Below are positions 8,775 through 20,135 of a stretch of DNA of 50,409 bases, piece after piece. A program made the position numbers and the translations under genes. Position 1 is the stretch's first letter. Every line of letters begins with the position of its first letter. The notes below the pieces were generated by a model. It searched no databases, had not been told where the DNA came from, and was given only the letters and a program-made list of their open reading frames with translations. Origin of the DNA: Pseudonocardia hydrocarbonoxydans. GTDB taxonomy: Bacteria > Actinomycetota > Actinomycetes > Mycobacteriales > Pseudonocardiaceae. The stretch is from contig NZ_BJNG01000045.1 in the NCBI RefSeq assembly GCF_006539565.1, positions 1 to 50,409 on the forward strand. Direction: 5' to 3'.

Positions 8775-9379
8775 GCATGGACGACGCGACGCGCCGGTCG
8801 CTGCACGGGATCGCCGAGCTGCTGATCGCCGGCCCCCAGTACCGGGCGCACGGCACGATCCGGCTGCGGGTGACGCCCGGCGGGTTCGGCGGGGTCGCCG
8901 TGCCGCAGCGTGTGGAGGGGACCGACCTGGTGTGGGACGGCGGGCGCGCCCCGCTGACCGGTACCTACCGCGCGCTGGCCGCCACCGCCGGGATCACGGA
9001 CCCGGGCGCTCCCGGCTCCTACACCGACACCTCCGGCGTGGATCCCGACGAGGAGATCGTCGTCGACGCCGCCGCGGTCGCCGAGCTCACCGACTGGTTC
9101 GCCCGCGGTGACGCCGGGCTGCGCGCGTTCGCCCCGGACCATGAGCCGGTCCTGTGGCCGGAGCACTTCGACCTCGCGATCACCGTCGACGAGGTGAACT
9201 ACGGCGTCTCGCCCGGCGACGGCGGCCACCCCGACCCCTACGCCTACGTCGGGCCGTGGACCCCCCGGGAGGGCCCGTTCTGGAACGCGGCCTTCGGTGC
9301 GCTACGCCCCGCGACCGCACTCCCGGACGCGGACGCGGTGGCGAGGTTCTTCGCGCAGGGCCGCGCCGAGGCGGGCTGA
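8771..9379 (+). CDS. Unknown protein, third gene of sigma-factor operon
   Basis: A 202-residue soluble protein that I do not recognise. The start is the GTG overlapping the previous stop; an ATG two codons later (8777) is also possible. Visible features are an N-terminal RSLHGIAELLIAGPQYRAHGTIRLRV, a central acidic segment DTSGVDPDEEIVVD, and a conserved-looking C-terminal stretch GDGGHPDPYAYVGPW...EGPFWNAAFGA rich in aromatic residues. No transmembrane segment, signal peptide or catalytic motif is evident. It ends only 9 bp before the convergent methyltransferase gene. Operon position ties it to the sigma factor, but function is open. Confidence 0.65.
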   Translation: MSMDDATRRSLHGIAELLIAGPQYRAHGTIRLRVTPGGFGGVAVPQRVEGTDLVWDGGRAPLTGTYRALAATAGITDPGAPGSYTDTSGVDPDEEIVVDAAAVAELTDWFARGDAGLRAFAPDHEPVLWPEHFDLAITVDEVNYGVSPGDGGHPDPYAYVGPWTPREGPFWNAAFGALRPATALPDADAVARFFAQGRAEAG

Positions 9380-9388
9380 GGTGCCCGG

Positions 9389-10123
9389 TCAGTGGGGCGG
9401 GACGGCGTCCGGTCGGCGGGCGGTGGCGGTCAGGAGGCCGTCGCGCTCCGACACGGCCACGTCGTCGAAACCCGCTCCGGCCAGCGCGGAGGTGATCTGG
9501 CCCGCGGTCCAGAACCGGCGGACCCACTCGTTCAGCTCCGTCGCCACCAGCGCGCCGTCGACGAACAGCTCGTAGATCCCGACGGCCTCCTCGACCTGGG
9601 TGGCCGCATCGTAGTGCCCGGTGCCGCGCAGAGTGATCGTCGCGCCGTCCGGCCGCCGCCAGAACGTGCCGCTCCACGGCCGCCGCCGGGTGTGCTCCGG
9701 CGGCGGCTCCACCTCCAGCAGCACCCGGCCGCCGGGGAGGAGGTGGTCGCGGATCCGGGCGAGCGACCCGGCCACCTCCCCGTCGTCGACGACCAGCCCG
9801 AACGACCCCGCGACGCAGAACGCGAACGCGTAGCGCCGGGGCAGGTCCAGCTCGTGCAGGGCCTGTTCGTACTGCCGCAGTGGCAACCCGGCGCAGCGGC
9901 GCCGGGCCGCGGCGAGCATGTCGGGCGAGGCGTCCACGCCGTCGACGTCGAGGCCCGCGGCGAGCAGCGGGGCGAGGAACCGGGCGGAGCCGCTCATCAG
10001 CTCCAGCGCGGGAGTCCCGTGGGCCTGCACCCGCGCCCGCAGGGACGCCAGCTCGGCCTCGGGGGCGTGCGGCTTGTCGAGGTCGTAGGCCTCGGTCAGC
10101 AGCCGCCGGTACTCCGCGCGCAC
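9389..10123 (-). CDS. Class I SAM-dependent methyltransferase
   Basis: A 244-residue methyltransferase with a Rossmann-like core. The SAM-binding motif I region is ALELMSGSARFLAPLLAAG, followed by the acidic motif II DVDGVDASPDML and motif V-like LPGGRVLLEVEPP. The N-terminus EYRRLLTEAYDLDKP is like small-molecule methyltransferases rather than RNA enzymes. The substrate cannot be inferred. The GTG start lies 6 bp after the leuA stop, so it is probably co-transcribed with leuA, though a role in leucine synthesis is not expected. It runs convergent with the sigma-factor operon. Confidence 0.83.
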   Translation of the reverse strand: MRAEYRRLLTEAYDLDKPHAPEAELASLRARVQAHGTPALELMSGSARFLAPLLAAGLDVDGVDASPDMLAAARRRCAGLPLRQYEQALHELDLPRRYAFAFCVAGSFGLVVDDGEVAGSLARIRDHLLPGGRVLLEVEPPPEHTRRRPWSGTFWRRPDGATITLRGTGHYDAATQVEEAVGIYELFVDGALVATELNEWVRRFWTAGQITSALAGAGFDDVAVSERDGLLTATARRPDAVPPH

Positions 10124-10129
10124 GGCGGG

Positions 10130-11998
<1,869 letters not shown>

Positions 11999-12037
11999 TC
12001 AGACCCCGCCGCGGCAACCAAGGAGCAGGCGCGCCAC
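11999..12037 (-). CDS. Candidate leuA leader peptide (12 aa, Leu-Leu-Leu)
   Basis: A 12-codon frame reading MARLLLGCRGGV starts with GTG 12037 and ends with TGA at 11999-12001, about 70 nt before leuA. Three consecutive leucine codons (CTG CTC CTT) are the hallmark of ribosome-mediated attenuation, known for leuA in Streptomyces and Corynebacterium. There is no ribosome binding site, but the GTG lies 7 nt after a TACTGT -10 element, so the mRNA may be leaderless. A competing terminator structure between this frame and leuA could not be resolved by eye. Confidence 0.6.
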   Translation of the reverse strand: MARLLLGCRGGV

Positions 12038-12043
12038 GCCACG

Positions 12044-12049
12044 ACAGTA
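12044..12049 (-). promoter_or_regulatory. Candidate leuA -10 element
   Basis: TACTGT on the minus strand fits the actinobacterial TANNNT -10. Transcription would start at about 12037, the G of the leader-peptide GTG. TTGCGG lies upstream at a slightly long 19-bp spacing. Confidence 0.45.
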
Positions 12050-12180
12050 GCCCGGACCCCGGGTGCGCCCGCAACCCCTTCATCACCCGGACAGGTGATA
12101 CCTACGAGTAGGTGTGGACGCCGGGTTCTGCCACCATGGCCGACATCTGTTCGATCGGTCACGACGAGGGTGGGGCACAC

Positions 12181-12483
12181 GTGGCAACCGGCACACGGGC
12201 ACGACGAGGCATCGACGCCCTGGCGAACGTCCTGCGGATCATCGGCATGGCCATCGTCCTGGTCCTGGTCGTGTTCATCGTCCTCACGCTCCTGGACGCG
12301 AACCCCGACAACGGGCTGACCACGATCGTCCGCGACCTCGCGAACACCTTCAACCTCGGGTTGTCCGACCTGTTCCAGCCCGAGGAGCCCAAGCTCGGCG
12401 TGGTGCTGAACTACGGCACCGCGGCGCTCATCTGGTTCGCGATCACGACGGTCGTCGTGCGTCTGGTGCGCCGCGCCGCCTGA
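12181..12483 (+). CDS. Small two-span membrane protein of unknown function
   Basis: About 100 residues with two predicted membrane segments: [22 protein letters not shown] near the N-terminus and [14 protein letters not shown] at the C-terminus, separated by a soluble segment containing [21 protein letters not shown] chose GTG 12181, with GGGG upstream; ATG 12136 would add 15 polar residues. It is divergent from leuA and about 130 bp upstream of lysC. Small proteins of this layout are widespread in actinobacteria and have no assigned role. Confidence 0.7.
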   Translation: MATGTRARRGIDALANVLRIIGMAIVLVLVVFIVLTLLDANPDNGLTTIVRDLANTFNLGLSDLFQPEEPKLGVVLNYGTAALIWFAITTVVVRLVRRAA

Positions 12484-12611
12484 TCGGCCCCGGGCCGTGT
12501 GGCCCAGGTCATTGCACTCTGCACGCGGCGCCCGCGCCGGTAGGGTCTCCTCCCGACCAGATACTCGACGGCCCGCGTGGAGGACCCGCGCGGCCAGGAT
12601 CGGAGGTCGGC

Positions 12612-13873
<1,262 letters not shown>

Positions 13874-13877
<4 letters not shown>

Positions 13878-14929
13878 CCGTTCTGGCGATCGTGGGTGCC
13901 ACCGGAGCGGTGGGTTCCACGATGATCGAGATCATCGACGCGCGGGAGACCGTGCCGTGGTCGGAGATCCGGCTCGTCGCCTCCGCCCGCTCGGCGGGCA
14001 AGGTGCTGAGGGTCCGCGGTGAGGACGTCACGGTCCGGCTGCTGGAGCCCGAGGTCTTCGACGGCGTCGACGTCGCGCTGTTCGACGTGCCCGACGAGGT
14101 CAGTGCCGAGTGGGCGCCGGTCGCCGCGGCGCGCGGGGCGGTGGCCGTCGACAACTCCGGTGCGTTCCGGATGGACCCCGACGTGCCGCTGGTGGTGCCC
14201 GAGGTCAACGCCGACGAGGCCGCGAACCGGCCGAAGGGGATCATCGCCAACCCCAACTGCACGACGCTGTCGATGATGGCCGCGATGGGTGCGCTGCACC
14301 GCGAGTTCGGCCTCACCGCGCTCGTCGTCTCCTCCTACCAGGCGGCCTCCGGGGCGGGCCAGGGCGGGATCGACCGGCTGCAGGCCGAGATCACGGCCGT
14401 GTCGGGCAAGGATCTCGGCTCCCGCAGCGGTGACGTCGCCGCGGCCCTGGCCGAGGCCGGGCTCGACGCCGACTCGCCGTTCCCGGCGCCGCTCGCGCTC
14501 AACGTCGTGCCGTGGGCGGGATCGCTCAAGGACGACGGCTGGAGCTCCGAGGAGCTCAAGGTGCGCAACGAGTCGCGCAAGATCCTGGGCATCCCGGACC
14601 TCAAGGTCTCGGCCACCTGCGTGCGCGTGCCCGTCGTCACGACGCACTCGCTCGCGGTGCACGCCACGTTCTCCCGCGAGGTGACGGCGGACGCCGCGCG
14701 CAAGGTGCTCGGGGCCCAGCCGACGATCGTGCTGCGCGACGACCCGGCGGCGGGGGAGTGGCCGACCCCGGCCGACGCGGTGGGCGGCGACCCGACGGTG
14801 GTCGGGCGGATCCGCCAGGCGCTGGACTTCCCGGACACCCTCGAGCTGTTCGTGTGCGGCGACAACCTGCGCAAGGGGGCCGCGCTGAACACCTACGAGA
14901 TCGCCGAGACGGTCGCGGCCGGCCTGTAG
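13874..14929 (+). CDS. asd: Aspartate-semialdehyde dehydrogenase
   Basis: A 351-residue NADPH-dependent enzyme that reduces aspartyl-phosphate to the semialdehyde, directly after LysC. Residues 3-16 carry the dinucleotide-binding motif [14 protein letters not shown]. The catalytic cysteine is Cys129 in [11 protein letters not shown], and the C-terminal half contains the substrate-binding Arg and catalytic His region [15 protein letters not shown]. Length is normal. The ATG overlaps the lysC stop (ATGA), the conserved actinobacterial lysC-asd arrangement. Its TAG shares a base with the GTG of the carbonic anhydrase gene. Confidence 0.97.
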
Positions 14930-15495
14930 TGGCCCTCGACGACCTGATCGCCCGCTACGTCGCGGGTGGCGGTCGGGTGGCCGCGGCGAACGCGCGGGGC
15001 CTCTCGGCCCCGCCCGCGCTGCACACCGTCGTCCTCACCTGCATGGACGCGCGGATCGACGTGTCCGCGCTGTTCGGGCTGCGGGCCGGCGAGGTGCACG
15101 TGCTGCGCAACGCGGGCGGCGTCGTCACCGACGACGTCGTCCGCTCGGTCACCATCAGCCAGCGCAAGCTCCGGACGCGCGAGGTGCTGATCGTGCAGCA
15201 CACCGGCTGCGGTCTCGCGACGTTCACCGACGACGAGTTCTCCGAGGAGCTCGCCCGCGAGACCGGGATCCGCCCGCCCTGGCGCACCAACGCCTTCGCC
15301 GACCCGGCCCTGAGCGTGCGCCGCGGCATCGCCCAGCTGCGCCGGGACCCGTTCCTGCTGCCCGACACCCGGATCCGGGGGTACGTGCTGAACCTCCGGA
15401 CGTTCGCGCTGCAGGAGATCGTCGTCGACGGCGGGCCCGCCGCCGCGCCCGCGGCCGAGCCCCCGCGGCGCCGCGGGTACCGCCGCAGGCGCTGA
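14929..15495 (+). CDS. Beta-class carbonic anhydrase
   Basis: A 188-residue small beta-carbonic anhydrase interconverting CO2 and bicarbonate. Zinc ligands and the catalytic dyad are visible: Cys38-x-Asp40-x-Arg42 in TCMDARID, then His91 and Cys94 in QHTGCGL. The LRNAGGVVTDDVVRS segment is also typical. It begins with a GTG sharing a base with the asd TAG, so it is translated from the lysC-asd message. Bicarbonate supply for anaplerotic oxaloacetate and aspartate formation would be a logical reason for this linkage, but that is inference. The C-terminus ends in an Arg/Pro-rich tail (RRRGYRRRR). A strong terminator follows. Confidence 0.9.
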   Translation: MALDDLIARYVAGGGRVAAANARGLSAPPALHTVVLTCMDARIDVSALFGLRAGEVHVLRNAGGVVTDDVVRSVTISQRKLRTREVLIVQHTGCGLATFTDDEFSEELARETGIRPPWRTNAFADPALSVRRGIAQLRRDPFLLPDTRIRGYVLNLRTFALQEIVVDGGPAAAPAAEPPRRRGYRRRR

Positions 15496-15508
15496 GCCCC
15501 CGGACGAC

Positions 15509-15542
15509 GACGGCCCCCGCACCGTGTGGTGCGGGGGCCGTC
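15509..15542. terminator. Strong bidirectional hairpin terminator
   Basis: A perfect 15-bp stem (GACGGCCCCCGCACC and its complement) with a 4-nt loop GTGT lies between convergent genes. An identical stem occurs at 22805-22839. Confidence 0.85.
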
Positions 15543-15554
15543 GACGTGCGGGTG

Positions 15555-16466
15555 TCAGGACTTGACGCCGCCCGCGGTCAGGCCCGCCACGATCCGGCGC
15601 TGGAAGATCAGCACCATGATCACCAGCGGGACGGTGAGGATGATCCCCGCCGCCATGATGCTGCCGGTCGGGATGTCGCGGCCGGTGGTGCCGGTGAAGA
15701 ACGTGACCGCGACCGAGGCCGTGCGGATGTCGGCCCGGTTGGTCATCGTCAGGGCGATGATGTACTCGTTCCACGCCGCCACGAAGACGATGATCGCCGT
15801 GGTGAACACGCCCGGCGCGGCCAGCGGCAGGATGACCAGCCGGAACGCCTGGCCCTGGGTGCAGCCGTCGATCATGGCGGCCTGCTCCAGCTCCGCTGGC
15901 ATCTGCCGGAAGAACGCCGTGAGGTTCCAGACGGCCAGCGGCAGGGCGAACGACATCGCCGGCAGGATCAGCGCCTGGTAGGTGTTGATCCAGCCGATGT
16001 CGGTGAACAGCTTGAACAGCGGGATGACCATCGCGATGCCCGGGAACATCGACGTCGCGATGATGACGCCGAGCGCGAGGTTCTTGCCCCGGAACTCCAG
16101 CCGCGCCAGTGCGTACGCCGCGAAGGTGCCGATGACCAGCACCAGCACCGTCGTGATGCCCGCGACGATCACGCTGTTGGCGAGCGCGATCGCGAAGTTG
16201 TTCTTCGGGTCGAACACGTCGACGAAGTTCTGGAACGAGATCGGGTTCGGCACGATGTTGGTGTCGAACGTGTCGGTCGGGCGCCGCAGGCTCGTGACGA
16301 GCATCCAGTAGAACGGCGCCAGGCAGTAGATGATCAGCGCCGTGATGCCGACGTAGGCGGCGTAGTGCCCCCAGCCCTGGACGGGCTGGAACCGGCGCCT
16401 GCCCTCGGGGACCGCTGCCGCGTCCTGCTCGCCGCCCTGCTGCGGCGCACCGATCGTGACGGTCAC
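15555..16466 (-). CDS. MalG-type sugar ABC importer permease
   Basis: A 303-residue inner-membrane permease of the carbohydrate importer. It has a basic cytoplasmic start, a first span AAYVGITALIIYCLAPFYWML, four to five further spans and the EAA loop ELEQAAMIDGCTQGQAFRLVILPLAAPG that docks the ATPase. The ending RRIVAGLTAGGVKS is typical of MalG/SugB proteins. The GTG start overlaps the stop of the MalF-type gene. The operon encodes no ATPase; the MsiK/UgpC-like protein at 28.3 kb is a candidate partner. A terminator follows immediately. Confidence 0.93.
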   Translation of the reverse strand: MTVTIGAPQQGGEQDAAAVPEGRRRFQPVQGWGHYAAYVGITALIIYCLAPFYWMLVTSLRRPTDTFDTNIVPNPISFQNFVDVFDPKNNFAIALANSVIVAGITTVLVLVIGTFAAYALARLEFRGKNLALGVIIATSMFPGIAMVIPLFKLFTDIGWINTYQALILPAMSFALPLAVWNLTAFFRQMPAELEQAAMIDGCTQGQAFRLVILPLAAPGVFTTAIIVFVAAWNEYIIALTMTNRADIRTASVAVTFFTGTTGRDIPTGSIMAAGIILTVPLVIMVLIFQRRIVAGLTAGGVKS

Positions 16467-17473
16467 GGCATGTCTCCCTTCGCGACGGTGCGCAGGCGTC
16501 GCCGGCCGGCCGGCCGGGGCGTCTTCTGCTTGGCGTCGCCGATGACGTCGGCGCCGAGCAGCCGGACGAAGGCGTACGCCACGACGACGATGTAGAGGAA
16601 CAGGATCACCGCGTAGGCGGCGGCGGCCCCGAACCGGACGTTGGAGTTCTCCAGGAAGGCCAGGATCGACACCGTCTCGACGCTGGGCTTGCCCTGCCCG
16701 ACGAGGACGTAGGGCAGGTCGAACATGCGCAGGCCGTCGAGGATCCGGAACAGCACCGCGACCAGCAGCGCCGGCTTCACCAGCGGGAGCGTGATGCTCC
16801 AGAACTGGCGCAGCGCGCTCGCGCCGTCGACGCGGGCCGCCTCGTACACCTCCGACGGGATGACCTGCAGGCCGGCGAGCACCAGCAGGCCGATGAACGG
16901 CGAGGTCTTCCAGACGTCGGCGATGATGACCGCCCACTGCGCCTGCGCCCCGTCGGTCGACCACAGCACCTGGGTGCCGAGCAGGTCGTTCGCGATGCCG
17001 TTGGCGTCGAAGATCCAGCGCCACAGCAGCGCGGAGACGACGGTGGGGATGGCCCACGGGATGAGGATGCTGGCCCGGATCAGGCCCTTGCTCCGGAACG
17101 CCCGGTTCATGATCAGGGCCATCGCGACGCCCAGGATCACCTCGAGCGTCACGGTGACGACGGTGAAGTACGTGGTGTTGTAGAAGGCGTTCCAGAACCG
17201 CGCCCCGGAGTCGCCGGAGAAGATCGCGGCGTAGTTGTCGAGCCCGACGAACTGGTCGCCCTGCACGACGAACCCGGACTCGTCGACGCCCTGGCTCTGG
17301 CTGAACAGCGACTGGTAGGTGCCTGCCAGGATCGGATACCCGATGACGATGAGCAGCACCAGCATCGTCGGCGTGAGCAGCAGCCGCGCCAGCCTGCCCT
17401 GCTGACGGGTGTCCACGGCCCGGTTCGTGGTCGGCGGGGGCTTCTTCCCCGCCGGCGCCTCAATGGTTGCCAT
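16463..17473 (-). CDS. MalF-type sugar ABC importer permease
   Basis: A 336-residue permease with about six spans: first LARLLLTPTMLVLLIVIGYPIL, then a periplasmic loop (GLDNYAAIFSGDSGARFWNAFYNT) and the core. The EAA loop is EVYEAARVDGASALRQFWSITLPLVKP. It pairs with the MalG-type subunit encoded next (4-nt overlap). GAGGAGGT precedes the ATG. It is separated from the binding-protein gene by 75 bp holding a strong hairpin. The sequence most resembles trehalose or alpha-glucoside importers (SugA), but the sugar is not determined. Confidence 0.93.
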   Translation of the reverse strand: MATIEAPAGKKPPPTTNRAVDTRQQGRLARLLLTPTMLVLLIVIGYPILAGTYQSLFSQSQGVDESGFVVQGDQFVGLDNYAAIFSGDSGARFWNAFYNTTYFTVVTVTLEVILGVAMALIMNRAFRSKGLIRASILIPWAIPTVVSALLWRWIFDANGIANDLLGTQVLWSTDGAQAQWAVIIADVWKTSPFIGLLVLAGLQVIPSEVYEAARVDGASALRQFWSITLPLVKPALLVAVLFRILDGLRMFDLPYVLVGQGKPSVETVSILAFLENSNVRFGAAAAYAVILFLYIVVVAYAFVRLLGADVIGDAKQKTPRPAGRRRLRTVAKGDMP

Positions 17474-17493
17474 TTCCGACCTCCTCGGCGAAC

Positions 17494-17526
17494 GGGACGG
17501 TGGACGGGCGAGCCGTCCACCGTCCC
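17494..17526 (-). terminator. Intercistronic hairpin between binding protein and permease genes
   Basis: A perfect 14-bp stem, GGGACGGTGGACGG / CCGTCCACCGTCCC, with a 5-nt loop lies inside the importer operon. It lacks a U-tract. It probably acts as a partial terminator or RNA stabiliser that keeps binding-protein mRNA in excess over permease mRNA. Confidence 0.75.
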
Positions 17527-17548
17527 ATTCGGTCGTCTACGGGCTGCG

Positions 17549-18844
17549 TCAGTTCGTGGTGAGGGCCTCGAGCTCGGTCTGCAGCTGGTTCAGTGCCTCC
17601 TCGGAGGTCACCGTCCCGGTGAGCGCGCCGTAGGCCGCGTCCTGGATGGCGAGCGTGGCGTCGCCGTAGCGGACCACCTTCGGTCGCGGGACGGCGCTGA
17701 GGATGGAGTCCTTGAGCACCGGCAGGTACGGGAACTCGGCCTGCAGCGAGGCGTCGTCGTAGATCGAGGTGTAGATCGGGGCCTTCGAGCCCAGCTCCAG
17801 GTACAGCTGGCTCTGCTCCTTGCTGGTGTAGAACTTGATGAACTCCAGCGCGGTGGCCTTGTTCTTCGCGTAGGTGGAGATGCCCAGGGCGTGACCGCCC
17901 AGGCTGGAGACGCCGGGGCCGTCGAGCCCGGGCAGCGGGGCCACCGCGAACAGGCCGGCGACCTGCGACGAGCCGTCGGTGGCGTTGGCCAGGCTGTACT
18001 GGTAGGGCCACTGGCGGTGGAAGAGCAGGCGCCCCTCCATGAAGGCGCGGCGGCCCTCCTCCTCCTTGTAGGTGATGGCCTCGGCCGGGATCTGGCCGGT
18101 GCTGAAGCCGTTGACCAGGAAGTCGAGCCCGGCCTGGGCCTCCGGGGTGTTGACGTTCGGGTTGCCCTCGTCGTCGGTGATGACGCCGCCCGCGCCGTTG
18201 ACGGCCTCGGCGAAGTTCACCGTGAGGCCCTCGTACTTCTCGAACTGACCGGCGTAGCAGGCCACGCCCGCCCCGGCCGGGGTGGCGGCGACGGCCGCGC
18301 AGGCCTCGCCGAGCTCGGCCCAGGTGGTGGGCGGCTCGGTGATGCCGGCGCCCTCCAGCAGGTCGGTGCGGTAGTACAGCAGGCCGCCGTCGGACTCCGA
18401 CGGGACCGCGTAGAGCCGGTCGAGGTAGCGCGCCGAGTCGATGACCGGCGGCAGCATGTCGGCCACCGGGAACTGGTCCTCGGGGAGCTCGACGATGTAG
18501 CGGTTGGCCGCGAACTCGGCGGTCCACACGTTGTCGACGCTGAGCACGTCGTAGGCGTCGGACTGGGCCTGCGCGTTCTGGATCATCTGCTGGCGCTGGG
18601 CGTCGGCGCTCTCGGGCAGCTCGATGAGCGTGACGGTCTGGTCCGGGTTCTGGGCGTTCCAGTCGTCGAGGATCTCCTGCAGGAAGCCGGAGGTGTCCTT
18701 GCCCTGCACGAGCGTGATCGGGCCGACGCCCTCCAGTGCGGTGCTGGCCGCCCCGCCGCCGCCACCGCCACCCCCTCCGCACGCGGTGAGGACGAGTGCG
18801 GCGATGGCCGTCATGGCTCCGACAGCGGATGACCTGCGGCGCAT
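17549..18844 (-). CDS. Sugar ABC importer substrate-binding lipoprotein
   Basis: A 431-residue family 1 extracellular solute-binding protein. The signal peptide ends in the lipobox LTAC, followed by a run of nine glycines as the linker. Family traits are YDVLSVDNVWTAEFAANRYI (hinge and lobe region), GGLLYYRTDLLEGAG and GGHALGISTYAKNKATALEFIKF. ATG 18844 follows AAGGGAG. It heads the operon with two permeases and is transcribed divergently from a LacI regulator. A matching operator-like site (18900-18909) sits about 55 bp upstream. The ligand is probably an oligosaccharide such as trehalose or a maltose-type sugar, by resemblance to LpqY-like proteins; this is uncertain. Confidence 0.92.
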   Translation of the reverse strand: MRRRSSAVGAMTAIAALVLTACGGGGGGGGGAASTALEGVGPITLVQGKDTSGFLQEILDDWNAQNPDQTVTLIELPESADAQRQQMIQNAQAQSDAYDVLSVDNVWTAEFAANRYIVELPEDQFPVADMLPPVIDSARYLDRLYAVPSESDGGLLYYRTDLLEGAGITEPPTTWAELGEACAAVAATPAGAGVACYAGQFEKYEGLTVNFAEAVNGAGGVITDDEGNPNVNTPEAQAGLDFLVNGFSTGQIPAEAITYKEEEGRRAFMEGRLLFHRQWPYQYSLANATDGSSQVAGLFAVAPLPGLDGPGVSSLGGHALGISTYAKNKATALEFIKFYTSKEQSQLYLELGSKAPIYTSIYDDASLQAEFPYLPVLKDSILSAVPRPKVVRYGDATLAIQDAAYGALTGTVTSEEALNQLQTELEALTTN

Positions 18845-18899
18845 GAGCGGCTCCCTTCTGTTCGAGCGATGGGGTGTCCGGACGCGCGACGCGCCGGGA

Positions 18900-18909
18900 C
18901 AACGTTTGC
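18900..18909 (-). promoter_or_regulatory. LacI-type operator-like site near sugar-importer promoter
   Basis: On the minus strand the site reads GCAAACGTTG. The identical decamer occurs at 19017-19026 on the plus strand, and flanking bases also agree. The central AACGTT is typical of LacI-family operators. It lies upstream of the binding-protein gene. Confidence 0.55.
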
Positions 18910-19016
18910 GCTCGAAAGAGTGGCACGCGCCACACGGGGAAAGCTAGTGTGAAGTAGGCGTTACTTTTCCGTGATTTCGGGGGCCTCACCAGCGTGTTAG
19001 CGTGGTCGGCCCTCCT

Positions 19017-19026
19017 GCAAACGTTG
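19017..19026 (+). promoter_or_regulatory. LacI-type operator-like site near regulator gene
   Basis: TGCAAACGTTGGCA (19016-19029) is a near-palindrome (6 of 7 pairs) about 55 bp before the LacI-family start. Together with the 18900 site it suggests repression of the importer plus autoregulation. Confidence 0.55.
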
Positions 19027-19081
19027 GCAGGCTCGTGTCGCACTCGTCCACTCGGCGGTATGGCGATGGGAGGTTCGTCCG

Positions 19082-20125
19082 ATGAGGGAGGAATCGGCGC
19101 GTTCGGAGCGCCGGCAGCGCCACGCGAGCATCGTCGACGTGGCCGCGCTCGCCGGGGTCTCGCCGTCGACGGTGTCGCGCTCGCTGCGCGGGCACGAGAA
19201 CGTCTCCCCGGCCACCCGCCAGCGCGTCGCCGACGCGGCGCGCGAGCTGGCCTACACCGTCTCGCCCCACGGATCGGGCCTGGCCAGCGGCCGCACGGGC
19301 ACCGTCGGGGTGGTCGTCCCGTTCGTCACGCGCTGGTACTTCGCGAACGCGGTGGCCGGCGCGCACGACGCGCTGCACGCGGCGGGGTTCGACGTCCTGC
19401 TCTACCACCTCGGCGACTCGCCGTCGCGCGACCGGTTCTTCGAGCGCATGCCGCTCGCCCGTCGCGTCGACGCGGTGCTGACGCTGTCGATGCCGCTGAC
19501 CGACGCCCACACCCTGGCCCTGCGCGCGCTGGACATGCCGCTGGTCACGCTGGGGGCCCGGCTCGACGGGGTCTCCTCGGTCCGCATCGACGACCAGGCG
19601 GCGGCCCGCAGCGCCGTGCACCACCTGCTGCACCAGGGGCACGAGGACATCGCGATGATCACCGCCCGGGAGGACGACCCGGGCTTCGGGTTCGTCGCGG
19701 GCGCCGACCGCCTGCAGGGCTACCGCACGGCGATGGCGGCCGCGGGCCTCCCGGAGGACGTCGTCACCGCCCGGACCTACGGGATCGAGGGCGGCGCCGA
19801 GGCGATGACGCGGCTGATGGAGCGCGGCCGGCTGCCCTCGGCGGTGCTCGCCGAGTACGACGAGGTCGCGATCGGCGTGCTGCGCACGCTGCGGCGCAGC
19901 TCGGTGCCGGTGCCCGCGCGGATCTCGGTGATCGGGGTGGACGACCACGAGATGGCCTCGGTGCTCGACCTGACCACCGTGGCGCAGCCGGTGCAGGAGC
20001 AGGGGGCGCTCGCCGCCCGGCTGCTGCTCGACCAGCTCGACGGGCAGGCGGAGGGCCCGGTCGACCTGGTCGTCCCGACCACGCTGGTGGTCCGCTCCAG
20101 CACGGGGCCCCCGTCGCAGTCCTGA
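19082..20125 (+). CDS. LacI-family transcriptional regulator
   Basis: A 347-residue repressor. Residues about 17-62 form the LacI helix-turn-helix and hinge ([33 protein letters not shown]). The rest is a periplasmic-binding-protein-like sensor with [57 protein letters not shown]. The ATG is preceded by GGGAGG at 19066-19071. It is divergent from the sugar importer and is the obvious local regulator; two copies of the decamer GCAAACGTTG lie in the shared intergenic region. The inducer is presumably the imported sugar or a breakdown product. Confidence 0.94.
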   Translation: MREESARSERRQRHASIVDVAALAGVSPSTVSRSLRGHENVSPATRQRVADAARELAYTVSPHGSGLASGRTGTVGVVVPFVTRWYFANAVAGAHDALHAAGFDVLLYHLGDSPSRDRFFERMPLARRVDAVLTLSMPLTDAHTLALRALDMPLVTLGARLDGVSSVRIDDQAAARSAVHHLLHQGHEDIAMITAREDDPGFGFVAGADRLQGYRTAMAAAGLPEDVVTARTYGIEGGAEAMTRLMERGRLPSAVLAEYDEVAIGVLRTLRRSSVPVPARISVIGVDDHEMASVLDLTTVAQPVQEQGALAARLLLDQLDGQAEGPVDLVVPTTLVVRSSTGPPSQS

Positions 20126-20135
20126 ACCCCGCGGG

